Positions 27,774-38,500 of a DNA stretch of 64,000 nucleotides are shown piece after piece (the first letter of the stretch is position 1; each line of letters starts with the position of its first letter). Source of the DNA: Bacteroidia bacterium (lineage in GTDB: Bacteria; Bacteroidota; Bacteroidia; J057); NCBI GenBank assembly GCA_041391665.1, contig JAWKNO010000003.1, forward strand, positions 1,364,001 through 1,428,000, read 5' to 3'. The position numbers and the translations under genes were made by a program. The notes beneath the pieces were generated by a model. The model did no database searches. It worked only from the letters and a program-made list of their open reading frames with translations, and was not told the origin of the DNA.

Positions 27774-27818
27774 CAAAAAAAAGAGGCTTTTCCTTTCGGA
27801 GAAGCCTCTTCATTTTTT
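27774..27818. terminator. Bidirectional terminator between convergent genes
   Basis: AAGAGGCTT (27781-27789) pairs perfectly with AAGCCTCTT (27802-27810). The inner bases TCC/GGA extend the stem around a TTTC loop. An A-run precedes it and a T-run follows, so it can serve the SdiA-like gene on the plus strand and the small lipoprotein on the minus strand. Confidence 0.85.
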
Positions 27819-27843
27819 CAGTTAGCTGAAAACTGTGAGACGA

Positions 27844-28089
27844 TTATTTCTTAGCGTCTTCGATAGCAGTTTCAACTTCAGTAGCTGCGGTGTCAGCAGC
27901 AGCTTCAAGCGCAGCAGCAGCTTCAGCAGCAGCAGCTTCAGCAGCGCTGATGCTGTCAGCAACAACCTGAGCGATACTGTCAGCTTTAGCTTTAGCAGCA
28001 GCTTCAGCTTCAGCAGCGGAATTACAACCGAAAGCAACCATACCTACGATTGCCAACATTACTAACCAGTTTGATGATTTCATTTTCAT
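27844..28089 (-). CDS. Small Ala-rich coiled-coil lipoprotein
   Basis: An 81-residue protein starting MKMKSSNWLVML with lipobox AFGC (Cys22). The mature 60 residues are dominated by Ala, Glu, Asp and Lys in heptad order (AAEAEAAAKAKADSIAQ...), which predicts a single alpha-helical coiled coil. It is similar in build to Lpp-type or YtxH-like envelope spacers but is not recognisably homologous. On the minus strand a near-consensus -7 box (AATCTTTG) lies about 45 bases before the start. The GCAGCAGC repeats in this gene are codon repeats, not a CRISPR or microsatellite locus. Confidence 0.75.
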   Translation of the reverse strand: MKMKSSNWLVMLAIVGMVAFGCNSAAEAEAAAKAKADSIAQVVADSISAAEAAAAEAAAALEAAADTAATEVETAIEDAKK

Positions 28090-28196
28090 TTGATTCAAAA
28101 TTTGTCTTTAGGTGAAATCTGATAGCACAAAGATTGCAATTTTTCGAATATGTAAAAAATATTTACTGTTTTTTTCTAAAATTGCAAACTTTCAGT

Positions 28197-29174
28197 TTAT
28201 TTTTTTCTTTTTACTGCGTAGTGCATGAGATCTATGAGCGAATTCCGTGCCGGAGTTGCATCAAACCCGGAAAGAATTTTTTCGGCCTCACTGATATACT
28301 GATTCATGACCTCGCGGGAGTAGGAAATCCCGCCGTTGGCAACCACATAATCGATCACATAGCGGACTTTTTCGGGGTCAGTATTGTGGTTGCGGACGAT
28401 GTTGATGAGCTTCCGCCTTTCGCCCCAACTGGCTTTATTGAGCACATGGATCAGCGGCAACGTCATTTTCTTTTCTTTGATATCGATGGCAAGCGGTTTT
28501 CCCACATCTTCATCTCCATAGTCAAATAAATCATCTTTGATCTGGAAGGCGATACCCACTTTTTCACCAAACATCCGCATCTTGGCGATCTTGTCTTCAT
28601 CTTCTGTCGCACTGGCTGCCCCTGTCTCACAGCAAGAGGCAAAAAGGGATGCGGTTTTCTGGCGAATGATATCGAGATAGATGGCTTCGTCGATATTCAG
28701 CTTCCGGGCCTTCTCCATTTGAAGCAATTCTCCTTCGCTCATCATTTTGACTGCATTGGAAAGGATTTTGAGGAGTTTGAAGTCATCGTATTCCAACGCA
28801 AGCAGAAATCCGCGAGACAAAAGAAAATCTCCCACGAGTACTGATATTTTATTTTTCCAGAGCGCATTGAGTGAGAACAGGCCTCTTCTTTTATCGGAAT
28901 CATCAACGACATCATCGTGAATCAGGGTGGCAGTATGGAGAAGTTCTACCAATGCGGCACCCCGATAGGTAGAAGGTGTAATTCCCCCGCACAAGTTCGC
29001 ACTAAGGAGCACCATCATGGGGCGGATTTGTTTTCCTTTTTGCTTGATCAGGTAGCGGGTAATCCGGTCAAGGAGGGCTACATCTGTCCGGGTCATGGCA
29101 GCCTGGAAATACTTGTCAAAGTAAATCAGTTCCTGCGCAATCGGAGCCTGTATAGTTTCTAAAGCATTGCTCAT
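28197..29174 (-). CDS. Polyprenyl diphosphate synthase
   Basis: A 325-residue trans-isoprenyl synthase from ATG 29174 (MSNALETIQAPIAQEL). A longer frame would need GTG at 29207. Both aspartate-rich motifs are present: LIHDDVVDDSDKRRG near 87-101 and IKDDLFDYGDED near 210. GKQIRPMM provides the diphosphate-binding Lys/Arg. It makes a long-chain prenyl diphosphate, in this phylum usually for menaquinone. The small residues before the first motif suggest a long product, but the chain length is not certain. Confidence 0.93.
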   Translation of the reverse strand: MSNALETIQAPIAQELIYFDKYFQAAMTRTDVALLDRITRYLIKQKGKQIRPMMVLLSANLCGGITPSTYRGAALVELLHTATLIHDDVVDDSDKRRGLFSLNALWKNKISVLVGDFLLSRGFLLALEYDDFKLLKILSNAVKMMSEGELLQMEKARKLNIDEAIYLDIIRQKTASLFASCCETGAASATEDEDKIAKMRMFGEKVGIAFQIKDDLFDYGDEDVGKPLAIDIKEKKMTLPLIHVLNKASWGERRKLINIVRNHNTDPEKVRYVIDYVVANGGISYSREVMNQYISEAEKILSGFDATPARNSLIDLMHYAVKRKK

Positions 29175-29444
29175 AGTGAGTGCAAAAATATACTTTTTCC
29201 CCGACACTCGGAATTCACTTTATTAAGTCACCAAAACTGATTTTTGTTTCAACATTTAACCGGAAAATATGTACCTTGGTTTTCTATGAACAAATCGCAG
29301 GCAGCATAAGTTGTTCTGACTTCGTCTTATCTTCATAAAAAAATTGTAACCAACGAAAATATATCTTTATACGTGTTGCCTATGACAAAACACTTACCCA
29401 AAGACTTTCATTAACCAAGACCTAACGGGCACAATCTTCTGCGA

Positions 29445-32400
29445 ATGAAGCGAATACTAATTACCTCCTTGGTAATATGGGCTATTACTGGGATACACAG
29501 GCTCCAGGCAACTCATATCGTTGGTGCGGAACTCTATTATGAGTGTGTTGACTCTGTCAATCACGTATATGACCTTACGCTAAAAATGTATCGTGACTGT
29601 GAAAATGGACAGGCACCCTACGATCCCACCATCACTTTATTCATTTTTAACGGAGTTACAGGAGCCACCGTGCAGACGCTGACAATTCCGGTTCCTGCAA
29701 ATACACCTGAAATACAGCCGGAAGACTGGGATGCCTGTGTGGCGACGCCACCATCCATATGTGTGGAAGAGGGAATTTATTTTACCACGATTTCGCTGCC
29801 TCCCAGTGTCAATGGCTACAACCTCGGCTGGTCCCGCTGCTGCCGCAATGCTGCGATCACCAATCTTTCCAACCCGTTGGGTGAAGGCATCACTTTTCTG
29901 GCGCATATCCCTGGCTCTGGTAGTGCCACCTGCAATTCCATGCCGCAGTTTGATCAGGTTCCTCCGGTGTTTTTATGTGCAAACCAGCTTTTTAGCTTTG
30001 ACCACTCCGCCACGGACCCCGATGGGGACTCGCTCGTTTATGCACTTACGAATCCCTATACAGGAACAAACTTTGCCGGGCTCGGTACAGGAAACCCCAT
30101 GCTGCCGGGCGGCAATCCTCCTACGGTGGATCCTTTCTCCAACCCTATGGGGCCGCCCCCCTACAACCACGTGGTTTTTTCAGGTGGATTCAACTTCCTC
30201 GACCCTTTTGGCTCAGGCAACTTTACGATTGATCCCCAGACGGGTTTTATTGATGTTACCCCCAATCAGGTGGGGATTTTTGTGTTTTCGATTTCTGTAT
30301 TTGAATACCGAAATGGTATCCTCCTGAGTGAAAACCGCCGCGATTTTCAGATCCATGTGATCAATTGTCTCTCTCAGGGCGCACCGCCAACCATTACTCA
30401 CGACCTTACGGGTCTTAACTTCAGCAATGATACGATATTTGTCAATGCCGGCGTGCCGTTTTGCTATGATGTGACGGTACAGGACCCCGTTGCAACTGAT
30501 ACTGTGACTGCCTATACTGTGAGCGCCGCATTTGGAAATGGCAACTTTGTTCCGCCTTTGGCTACTTTCAACTTCTCAGGGATTAACCCCATACAGGGAC
30601 AGATCTGCTGGACGCCCGCCTGTATCTACAATGGACAGATTGTCCCCTTGATTATCGGCGGATACGATGTGGGGGACTGCGAAAATGTAGCGCATACATT
30701 TGATACCGTCTGGGTTGTGATCTCCCAGCCGCCCAACCAACCACCGGTCATTACCCCGGACTATACCGGGCTTACAGTGGTCGGAGACACCATATTTGTC
30801 AATGCGACAGATACGGTTTGTTATACTGTTACGGCATCTGATCCAAATATCGGCGACATTCTGACTCTTACAGGCATCAGTCCGATATTTACCGCAGCAA
30901 CCAACGCGCCAACGGTAACGGTTTCGGGTACAAACCCCAAGCAGGCGGAAATCTGCTGGGTACCGTCCTGTGATAAAGAAAACCAATTGTTTGTGTTTAC
31001 CATGGCGGCTTCTGATATGAGCCTGTGTAATGCGCCAAAGACGGTTACTTCCACTGTCTATATCAAGGTGCTGGTTCCACCCAATAATCCGCCATCAGTC
31101 ACGACCAACCTTTCTGGTAATACCTTCAGCAATGACACCATATTCGTCAATGCCCTGAGCAACCTATGTTTTAGTTTTACCGGCAATGATGCTGATCCGG
31201 GTGATGTGCTTTCTTTTCAGACATTCAGCCCAATATTTAACGGGCCCGGAGGCCCGGTTGTAACTACCACGGGAACCAATCCGCTTCAGGGTCAAATCTG
31301 CTGGACACCGGGCTGCCAGTACGAAAATCAGGTGATCAGAATGATATTTGGTGTTCAGGATCAGGGCGTTTGCTCCAATATCGGGAAAGCGAGGGATACG
31401 ATTTATGTCAAAGTTTCTGTTCCGCCCAATGCGCCGCCCCAAATCAATTTTAACCTTAGTGGAAATACCTTCAGCAACGATACGATTTTTGTAAGTGCCA
31501 ATGAGGGGCTGTGTTTTAATTATCTGGTTACCGACCCCAATGCGGGAGACCTTCTGACTGCGGCTGCCATCAGTCCGATATTCAGTTTGCCCAACGGGCC
31601 TACATTTTCTTCTGCCGGAACCAATCCTGTAATCGGCCAGATCTGCTGGAATCCTTCCTGTGATTTTGTAGGGCAGGTTGTACCATTAGTTGTGCAGGCT
31701 GAAGACAATGGTATTTGTTCGAGCAAAAAAACCGTTACGGATACCGTGTTTGTGGTCATTTCTACCCCACCCAATGACCCTCCGGAAATTAACCATATTC
31801 TGAATGGGCTCAACTTTTCGGGTGATACCATTTTTGCAGACGCTTCTGTAGCTTTCTGTTTTACGGTAAATTTTACGGATATCAATTCCATCGATACGCT
31901 TACTGCATTTGCGATCAGTCCGGTATTTACGGGAGCAAACCCTGCTACTTTCACCTATACGGGTATCAATCCTCTGCAGGGACAGGTTTGCTGGACGCCC
32001 TCCTGCGACAATGAGGGGCAATTGATAGAAATGATTCTCCGGGTGGAAGACAATGGAGACTGCGATAATTCGCTGGAAGCATTTGACACGGTATATGTAA
32101 AAATCAGCGATCCGCTTACCATTGCACCGGTTGTCGGACACGATCTTTCCGGCAATCAATATGTGGCCGGGGATACGATTTATATTGAAATTAATGACAG
32201 CCTCTGTTATGACTTTTTTATCGTCGATCAGACGGTCAATAACGGTATCAATTACAACTACGAATTCCAGAATCTGGGAGGAACTAACCTCGGTCTTTCC
32301 TCTGCGAATGTGATATTCTCCGGAGATTCTATTATCGGGAGTATATGTTTCAAAGCGGATTGTTCCAATGGGGGAAGCCTTTATCGCAGTATCATCACAG

Positions 32401-34751
32401 GTATTGACAAAGAAACCTGTCCGCCATTTAAAACTGCCAGCGATACCGTTTATATTAAGGTGAATACAAATTTTCTGGCCTTTGCAGGAAAAGATACTTC
32501 TTTCTGCCAGGGTACGGGCGGCGTTCAGTTGAATGTTGTCCCAATTGGCGGTGTTGCTCCTTACTTTTTCAACTGGGGATGCAGTGATCCTGGCAATTGT
32601 GGTTTCAGCAATCCCTATATCTCCAATCCTGTGGTAAACCCCACAGATACGACGACTTACTTTGTGCAAATTTCGGATAAAAACGGCTGTACCAGCGAAT
32701 TTGACAACATTATCGTCAATGTCAAACGTCTGCCGATCGTGGATGCCGGGCCGGATACCTTTATATGCGAAGGTGGCCCCGGCGTTGGCCTGCATTGTAC
32801 CGTCTTAAATCCGCTGGAAGCACCGGGACCTTATACCTATACATGGATTCCTTCTGCGGGACTCAATAACCCCAATGTTGTGAACCCGCATGCTACGCCT
32901 GATTCCACGACGATATACACCGTGATTGTCGGTTCTGCGAATGGCTGTACCAGCGATAATACGAACCTCGATACCCTGAGCACTGTAGTAGTTACAGTAA
33001 GAGCACGACCTGTTGTCGAAGCCGGGCCCGACCGTTCGATTTGTCTGGGTGATACGACACAACTGTTTGGCCATGCCACGGAAGCCGGCCCTGCCTATGA
33101 TTTTATATGGACGCCGGCTACGGGTCTGACAGACTCTTCAAATCAGGCACCCATTGCCAGTCCGCCGATTACGACGACCTATTTCCTCGTTGCCTGGTCC
33201 AATACCTGCCCAAGTGTGGCAGATTCAGTAACGATCACTGTACATACGCTGCCGACGGCAAATCCGGGCAGTAACTACGAAATATGCGGCGGAGACAGCA
33301 TCAGGCTCAACGGTATCGCTGGTGGAGATTCTACTGCGACCTATACGTATCTCTGGTCTCCGTCAACCGGCCTTGATGACCCATCTTCGGCCACACCGTA
33401 TGCTAGTCCGGGCAGTTCTACCGTGTATTCGCTGGTGGCTACTTCCAACTACGGATGTAAGAGTCCTGCTTACCAGATTGGTCTCAACGTGCTCCCTGCA
33501 CCGATTGCCAGTGCCGGGCCTGACGGACTGATTTGTCTGGGAGATTCCATTGTATTGCAGGGTAGCCACACCATGATCGGCGGACCGCCTGCCGGGCCTG
33601 TTTTTTATGCATGGACACCTGCAAACGGCATGTCGGGACTGTATGTGCCGCAACCAACCACCAGCCCGTCTCAGACAACGTTATATACGCTGACGGTTTC
33701 CTCGGGAGCGTGTTCGACCAGTGATGAGGTGAAAATAGATGTTTTCAGTGCTGTGGACGTTTCTGTATCGGCAGATACAAGCGCAATATGTTCCGGAGAG
33801 CCGGTACAGCTCTTTGCTCAGGGCGGTTCGGGCAGCGCGACGTATCTATGGACACCGGCGACAGGGTTAGATGATCCTTCCAGCCCGACACCGGTGGCGA
33901 GGCCCGACACAACAACGACCTATTATGTAGAAGTTAGCGAGGGCGCATGTAAAGGCGCAGAAGGCGTTACCATACGGGTTTTCCCGACACCCGCTCTCGA
34001 CTATATCACTTCAAAAGAAAATGGCTGTGAAGATCTTACGGTCAATTTTTACGAAAACACGCAGTCAGGCGTAGCCTTTATCTGGGACTTTGGAGATGGT
34101 TCGCCGATCAGCAATGAAGGATTTGCCCAACATACTTATTCAATCCCGGGAACCTATGTGGTAACCCTTACCGCTACAGGTGCCGGAGGATGTGAGGTGT
34201 CGGGAAGTCTGGGTGAAATCACTGTTGGCAGTGGTCCGAATGCAGATTTTGCCGCTGACCCACGAATCGGATCATCGCTCCCATTACCCGAAGCAAAAGT
34301 ACAGTTCAGCAACCTTTCTACGGGTGCGGTTTCATGGTATTGGGACTTTGGTGACGGCGCATTTTCCACAGCCGAACATCCCGTACACAGTTACAGGGAG
34401 GCGGGTACTTATTATGTTCTCCTCGTGGCTACAGATGGGCAGGGATGTGTGGACTCCACGACATACGGACCGCTGGTGGTATTCCCTCCGGATGTACTCA
34501 TCCCCAATGTATTTAGCCCCAATCAGGACGGGATCAATGACCTGTTTTGGGTCAAATACAATGGAAAGGAAACAGTATATACGGAAATATTTGACCGGTG
34601 GGGAAGACCGATATTTTCAGGAACAGGCCTGTTCGAAAACGCATGGAATGGCCTTACCGCCACAGGCGCCGAAGCCAGTGAAGGGGTGTACTATTATGTG
34701 GTAAAAATAGGGGCAAAATCCTATAGTGGAAATGTCACGCTAATGCGGTAA
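29445..34751 (+). CDS. Giant secreted repeat protein with T9SS C-terminal domain
   Basis: A 1768-residue protein with a signal peptide (MKRILITSLVIWAITGIHRL). Residues about 315-1010 hold six tandem repeats of about 115 residues. Each starts PPxIxxxLxGxxFSNDTIFVNA, contains a Cys-Phe and a DPxxGDxLT segment, then GTNPxQGQICWTPSC and a closing DTVYVKVS. Next come five to six shorter modules beginning AGPDxxICLGDSxxL, like SprB/Ig-type repeats. Two PKD domains follow (WDFGDGSPIS and WDFGDGAFST). The chain ends in a gliding-motility-associated (CHU_C, type B) domain with NVFSPNQDGINDLF. It is exported by the type IX system and is a likely adhesin or surface-layer protein. A hairpin lies just after the stop. 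Confidence 0.92.
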   Translation: MKRILITSLVIWAITGIHRLQATHIVGAELYYECVDSVNHVYDLTLKMYRDCENGQAPYDPTITLFIFNGVTGATVQTLTIPVPANTPEIQPEDWDACVATPPSICVEEGIYFTTISLPPSVNGYNLGWSRCCRNAAITNLSNPLGEGITFLAHIPGSGSATCNSMPQFDQVPPVFLCANQLFSFDHSATDPDGDSLVYALTNPYTGTNFAGLGTGNPMLPGGNPPTVDPFSNPMGPPPYNHVVFSGGFNFLDPFGSGNFTIDPQTGFIDVTPNQVGIFVFSISVFEYRNGILLSENRRDFQIHVINCLSQGAPPTITHDLTGLNFSNDTIFVNAGVPFCYDVTVQDPVATDTVTAYTVSAAFGNGNFVPPLATFNFSGINPIQGQICWTPACIYNGQIVPLIIGGYDVGDCENVAHTFDTVWVVISQPPNQPPVITPDYTGLTVVGDTIFVNATDTVCYTVTASDPNIGDILTLTGISPIFTAATNAPTVTVSGTNPKQAEICWVPSCDKENQLFVFTMAASDMSLCNAPKTVTSTVYIKVLVPPNNPPSVTTNLSGNTFSNDTIFVNALSNLCFSFTGNDADPGDVLSFQTFSPIFNGPGGPVVTTTGTNPLQGQICWTPGCQYENQVIRMIFGVQDQGVCSNIGKARDTIYVKVSVPPNAPPQINFNLSGNTFSNDTIFVSANEGLCFNYLVTDPNAGDLLTAAAISPIFSLPNGPTFSSAGTNPVIGQICWNPSCDFVGQVVPLVVQAEDNGICSSKKTVTDTVFVVISTPPNDPPEINHILNGLNFSGDTIFADASVAFCFTVNFTDINSIDTLTAFAISPVFTGANPATFTYTGINPLQGQVCWTPSCDNEGQLIEMILRVEDNGDCDNSLEAFDTVYVKISDPLTIAPVVGHDLSGNQYVAGDTIYIEINDSLCYDFFIVDQTVNNGINYNYEFQNLGGTNLGLSSANVIFSGDSIIGSICFKADCSNGGSLYRSIITGIDKETCPPFKTASDTVYIKVNTNFLAFAGKDTSFCQGTGGVQLNVVPIGGVAPYFFNWGCSDPGNCGFSNPYISNPVVNPTDTTTYFVQISDKNGCTSEFDNIIVNVKRLPIVDAGPDTFICEGGPGVGLHCTVLNPLEAPGPYTYTWIPSAGLNNPNVVNPHATPDSTTIYTVIVGSANGCTSDNTNLDTLSTVVVTVRARPVVEAGPDRSICLGDTTQLFGHATEAGPAYDFIWTPATGLTDSSNQAPIASPPITTTYFLVAWSNTCPSVADSVTITVHTLPTANPGSNYEICGGDSIRLNGIAGGDSTATYTYLWSPSTGLDDPSSATPYASPGSSTVYSLVATSNYGCKSPAYQIGLNVLPAPIASAGPDGLICLGDSIVLQGSHTMIGGPPAGPVFYAWTPANGMSGLYVPQPTTSPSQTTLYTLTVSSGACSTSDEVKIDVFSAVDVSVSADTSAICSGEPVQLFAQGGSGSATYLWTPATGLDDPSSPTPVARPDTTTTYYVEVSEGACKGAEGVTIRVFPTPALDYITSKENGCEDLTVNFYENTQSGVAFIWDFGDGSPISNEGFAQHTYSIPGTYVVTLTATGAGGCEVSGSLGEITVGSGPNADFAADPRIGSSLPLPEAKVQFSNLSTGAVSWYWDFGDGAFSTAEHPVHSYREAGTYYVLLVATDGQGCVDSTTYGPLVVFPPDVLIPNVFSPNQDGINDLFWVKYNGKETVYTEIFDRWGRPIFSGTGLFENAWNGLTATGAEASEGVYYYVVKIGAKSYSGNVTLMR

Positions 34752-34752
34752 A

Positions 34753-34771
34753 TTCGGGTTGTAAACCCGAA
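34753..34771 (+). terminator. Hairpin after the giant repeat protein gene
   Basis: TTCGGGTT-GTA-AACCCGAA forms a perfect 8-bp stem beginning 2 bases after the stop codon. No T-run follows, so it may be an RNA 3'-end stabiliser rather than an intrinsic terminator. Confidence 0.5.
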
Positions 34772-34783
34772 AACAGACCCATC

Positions 34784-35218
34784 ATGCAGGACAAATCCTG
34801 GCTTATTTTCTGCGGTGTATTCGCTACTGTCGGCACTGTTTGCGCCGTTATCGGATGGTACAACTATCGCAATGTTTCCTTTATCATACGCAATGGCGTA
34901 GAGGTCAACGGCTGGGTAGTGGAAAACTACCCCCATCCCAACTGGAAAAAAAGGTATCTGTATGCACCCGTAGTGCAGTATCTCGACAAAAACGGCGAGA
35001 TGAAAAAATACACTTCTACCACATTTACCAACCCGGCGGAGTTTCAGGTGGGGGAACAGGTAAAAGTCTGGTATCTGGAAGAAGATCCGGAAAAGGTCTC
35101 TATTCCCGGTACAAATTATTGGCTTTTACCGGCAGTGTTGGGCGGATTTGGGCTGATCTTCGGACTGATCGGATACCCGGCACTGATCAAAGCCCTTTTG
35201 AAGGGATTATTTGGGTGA
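34784..35218 (+). CDS. DUF3592-type two-helix membrane protein
   Basis: A 144-residue protein with membrane helices at about 7-27 and 112-136. Between them is a beta-rich loop: VEVNGWVVENYPHPNWKKRYLYAPVVQYLDKNGE and FQVGEQVKVWYLEEDPEKVSI. This is the DUF3592 pattern of helix, OB-like beta domain and helix. Function unknown. It starts 32 bases after the giant repeat gene, with a hairpin between them. Confidence 0.75.
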   Translation: MQDKSWLIFCGVFATVGTVCAVIGWYNYRNVSFIIRNGVEVNGWVVENYPHPNWKKRYLYAPVVQYLDKNGEMKKYTSTTFTNPAEFQVGEQVKVWYLEEDPEKVSIPGTNYWLLPAVLGGFGLIFGLIGYPALIKALLKGLFG

Positions 35219-35278
35219 TAAAATCCTACTTTCTTCCCGCAAGTTGTATCTTTTTGCCCACTGGTGTATTTTTACATC

Positions 35279-35569
35279 ATGCAAATCACTGATGAACTCC
35301 TTCAAAAGCTCGCTACTTTGAGCAAACTCGAAATACCAGACACTGAAATGGCGCAATTGCGCGGTGATTTTCAGGGGATGCTGGATTTTATAGACAAACT
35401 TCAGGAGGTAAATACCGACGAGGTTGCTCCGTTGATTCATATTACGGAAGAGGTTAACAGGCTGCGTCCTGATGAACCAGAACCGCCCCTTTCACAGGAA
35501 GAGGTTTTGAAAAATGCTCCTTCCCGGAACGAAAATTATTTCCTTGTACCCAAGGTTGTGAAAAAATAA
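35279..35569 (+). CDS. gatC: Asp-tRNA(Asn)/Glu-tRNA(Gln) amidotransferase subunit C
   Basis: A 96-residue GatC. It starts MQITDELLQKLATLSKLEI and contains FQGMLDFIDKLQEVNTDEVAPL and the C-terminal RNENYFLVPKVVKK, all standard for the family. GatC stabilises the GatAB complex that amidates misacylated tRNA. The ATG at 35279 is favoured over a GTG 15 bases upstream because it gives the usual N-terminus. gatA and gatB are not in the window. Confidence 0.95.
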   Translation: MQITDELLQKLATLSKLEIPDTEMAQLRGDFQGMLDFIDKLQEVNTDEVAPLIHITEEVNRLRPDEPEPPLSQEEVLKNAPSRNENYFLVPKVVKK

Positions 35570-35591
35570 ACCCGTTTTGTCCCAACCCGAT

Positions 35592-38500
35592 ATGGATCTC
35601 AAGCGACTGCCTTATCTTCCCCTTCACTTTTTTTACCATCAGTTGTCTACAGACAACCGCCGGATGTTTCTCATCCTGATGGGAATTCTGTTGACCGGTG
35701 CAGGTTTTTTTCTGTTTGCCTATATTTACCCTGAGTACTGGGCACTTCAAATCTCGGAAGTAGCGGAAACCAGTACGGAAAAAGTACTTGTCACTACGAT
35801 CCATGAAAACTACCGGAGCTTTGACATAAGCCTGAATGCATTCCGGCAATGGGTAAATTACTCTGCGTCTCCGTTGATGCCTGAGGCATTTCCCGTCATT
35901 CTCTTCTGGTTTTTTCAGACTGTTGCGTGGTCGCTTTTGCTGACTGTAGCCAGCAGTCTCAAAGGCCGGTGGCCATTTGCCCTGTTTTTTATTGCGGCTT
36001 TGTTTATCCACTTCTCAGGGGTTGTGCAGGCGATTTTACCGGAAGGAGGGTTTGCCACTTCCAGTCTCGAATTTGGGGTGATTATTGCATTTCTTGGACT
36101 GGGATATTTGTTTATGACCCGTACGCTGCGCTGGTCGCTGCCGGTCAGATGGGCGATTTTTCAGGGGCTGATGCTGATTTTATTCTCCCTTCCGCTGTTT
36201 CTGCATGGCTGGACAACCCTTCATCAGATGAGCATAGACGTATTTGTGTTTATGTTTTTGATGAGCGTGATTTTTTTGTTTTTTATTGGAAAAGAACCTA
36301 CCAATCTTATCATTCTCCTTGCTACCAACCGCCCTGCACCTGCGGCAAGGTTGGGAATATGGTGGATAGCCGGAATTATTTCTCTGTATTTGCTGATTGG
36401 TTTTCTTTGGATGAATGAGTTTTTGCGATTTGGTCTGCCGGTGATTGATACACTTGTACGACCGGGGCATCTGGTCTTTCTTTCTGCTGTATTTACAGTA
36501 TTCACTTCGCAGAACCAGTACCACCAGGTGAAAAATATATTTGGCTCACTTGCCGGGTTTACCTATTTTCTTCTGGGGTGGACGCTGATGATCCTGAGTT
36601 TCCTGTTTGTGAATTTTGCCTCCGGCGACAGCATATTTGTCCTTGCCATTGAGCAGATCGCTGCGGTTTTTTTCTTCTCCATCGGAGCCGCCCATACCCT
36701 CTTCATATTTGTCAACCATCGCGAGTTGCTGAAAGCGAAAATTAATCTCTACTACCTGATGACTCAGGGAAGTAATCTGAGTTTATACACGGTATGGCTT
36801 GTAGGAATTGTGGGAATCATTTCGGCGGAAGGAAAAGAAAATTGGGGAAGCATTCATCTGGCCTACCACACACTAGCCAATCACACAGGTGACCAGGCTG
36901 TGATGAAAGGGCAGATCGGGGACGCAATTCATGCTTATGAGGTCGCAACCACACAGAGCATGTATAGTCCCAAAGCAAATTACAATCTGGCTTCTTTATA
37001 TCTCTCTGACAGAAAAAAACTGGCCACTGCGGTAAATTATTATCAGGCCGCCACGCGAAATTTTGAGTTTCCTCCGGCCAGGATCAACGCCGCCAACCTT
37101 TTTTATCTCAACAATCAGATTGCCGATGCGAAAAATATTCTGAAAAAAGGAATGGGGGCTCAATCAATCAGCCCTTATGTCGCCAATAATCTGGCGATGA
37201 TATTTGTAAAGGAAAATATGCCTGATTCGGCTATTCTCGTGCTAAAACAGGGGTTGCTGACAGATTTAACTCTTTCCGGGTTGTACAGCAATCTGGGCCT
37301 GATATATCATGACAACCGACGTCCGGAGGAAGCTGCCTCTTTCCTCAAAGCAGCAGGTGAAGTCAGCAAAAGCAGCGATGTGGCAGCGGTCAATGCGCTG
37401 ATGCTGGCAATGAACACAAAGGAACTGCCGGGGATATCGCTGCCGGAAGCAACCTCATCAGAAAACTATTTCCTTGCCTATAATCATTTGCTCTGGCAGA
37501 TGCGCAAAAAAGGATACAATATTGACCGGAAAAAACTCAAGGAGCTGGCCGATCAGGATCAGTCTCCCGACGCTTTGTTGCTGGATGGATATCTGATGTT
37601 TGAGGAAGATTCTACCGAATTTGCGATCAGCCGGATGAAGTATCTGCAACACAGTTATCCCGCATATGCTGCACAAAGCAATTATCTGATCGGGGTGGGC
37701 TATTTTCGAAAAGGGGTTCCGGAGATGGCGAGAAAATATTTCCTCGCACAGGCGGAAGCCGGAGATCTTCGCGGTGACCTCTATGCCGCACAGATGGATA
37801 TTGATCTGGGAAATGCGGACTCTGCCAGTTTGCAACTCAGCATGCTCCGCGCCAAAGATCAGTCTTTGTGGGAGCCATGCGGGAGAGAACTCGCCATGTT
37901 GCTGAAAGCATACGGACAAGACCTTTACGCACAAACAGAATGGAATCTTTCGACCCTTACATTTGATGAAAATGTGCGCATCGGTCTGTACGCCGATAGT
38001 ATGAATCAGTATATCAATGCGCTGGAAAGTTTTCGGAAGGTTCAGGGACTGGACTCTTCCAGTATCGTGCCTTACCTCGAACTGGGGCGTATTTACAATA
38101 AATATGCAGACACCCTTGCTATAGAAACTATCAAATTTGGTCTGGATGTCAACCCCGAAAGCATACCGCTTCAGCTAGCGCTCGCACGCGCCTGGCAACT
38201 GGCAGGGAATGCCGAAAAAAGCGCAGAGATTGTGAATAAATATGCGGACGATTCCTCGTACTCAACCGAAATCCTTTTCCTGCAAGCTCAACAGGCGCTG
38301 ATGCAAAAAGATACATCCACCGCACAGGTACTGCTGGATTCCCTTCACCGCATGGAACCTCTGAATACAGAATGGATTATTACGCTTGCCTCCATTTATG
38401 CAGCTCAGAGAGAATACGAAAGGGGAAATTTGCTGATCACTACTGCGATCAACAACAATGATGCAAATGGCGAACTCTGGTATTATTACGCATGGTTTTC

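Noticed and set aside
27850..28030. GCAGCAGC-like repeats resembling a microsatellite or CRISPR
   Set aside because: They are alanine codons in a coiled-coil lipoprotein, with irregular spacing and no spacers.
35454..36524. Lys/Arg/His-rich minus-strand frames under gatC and the membrane-TPR gene
   Set aside because: They are antisense to strongly supported genes and show no domain.
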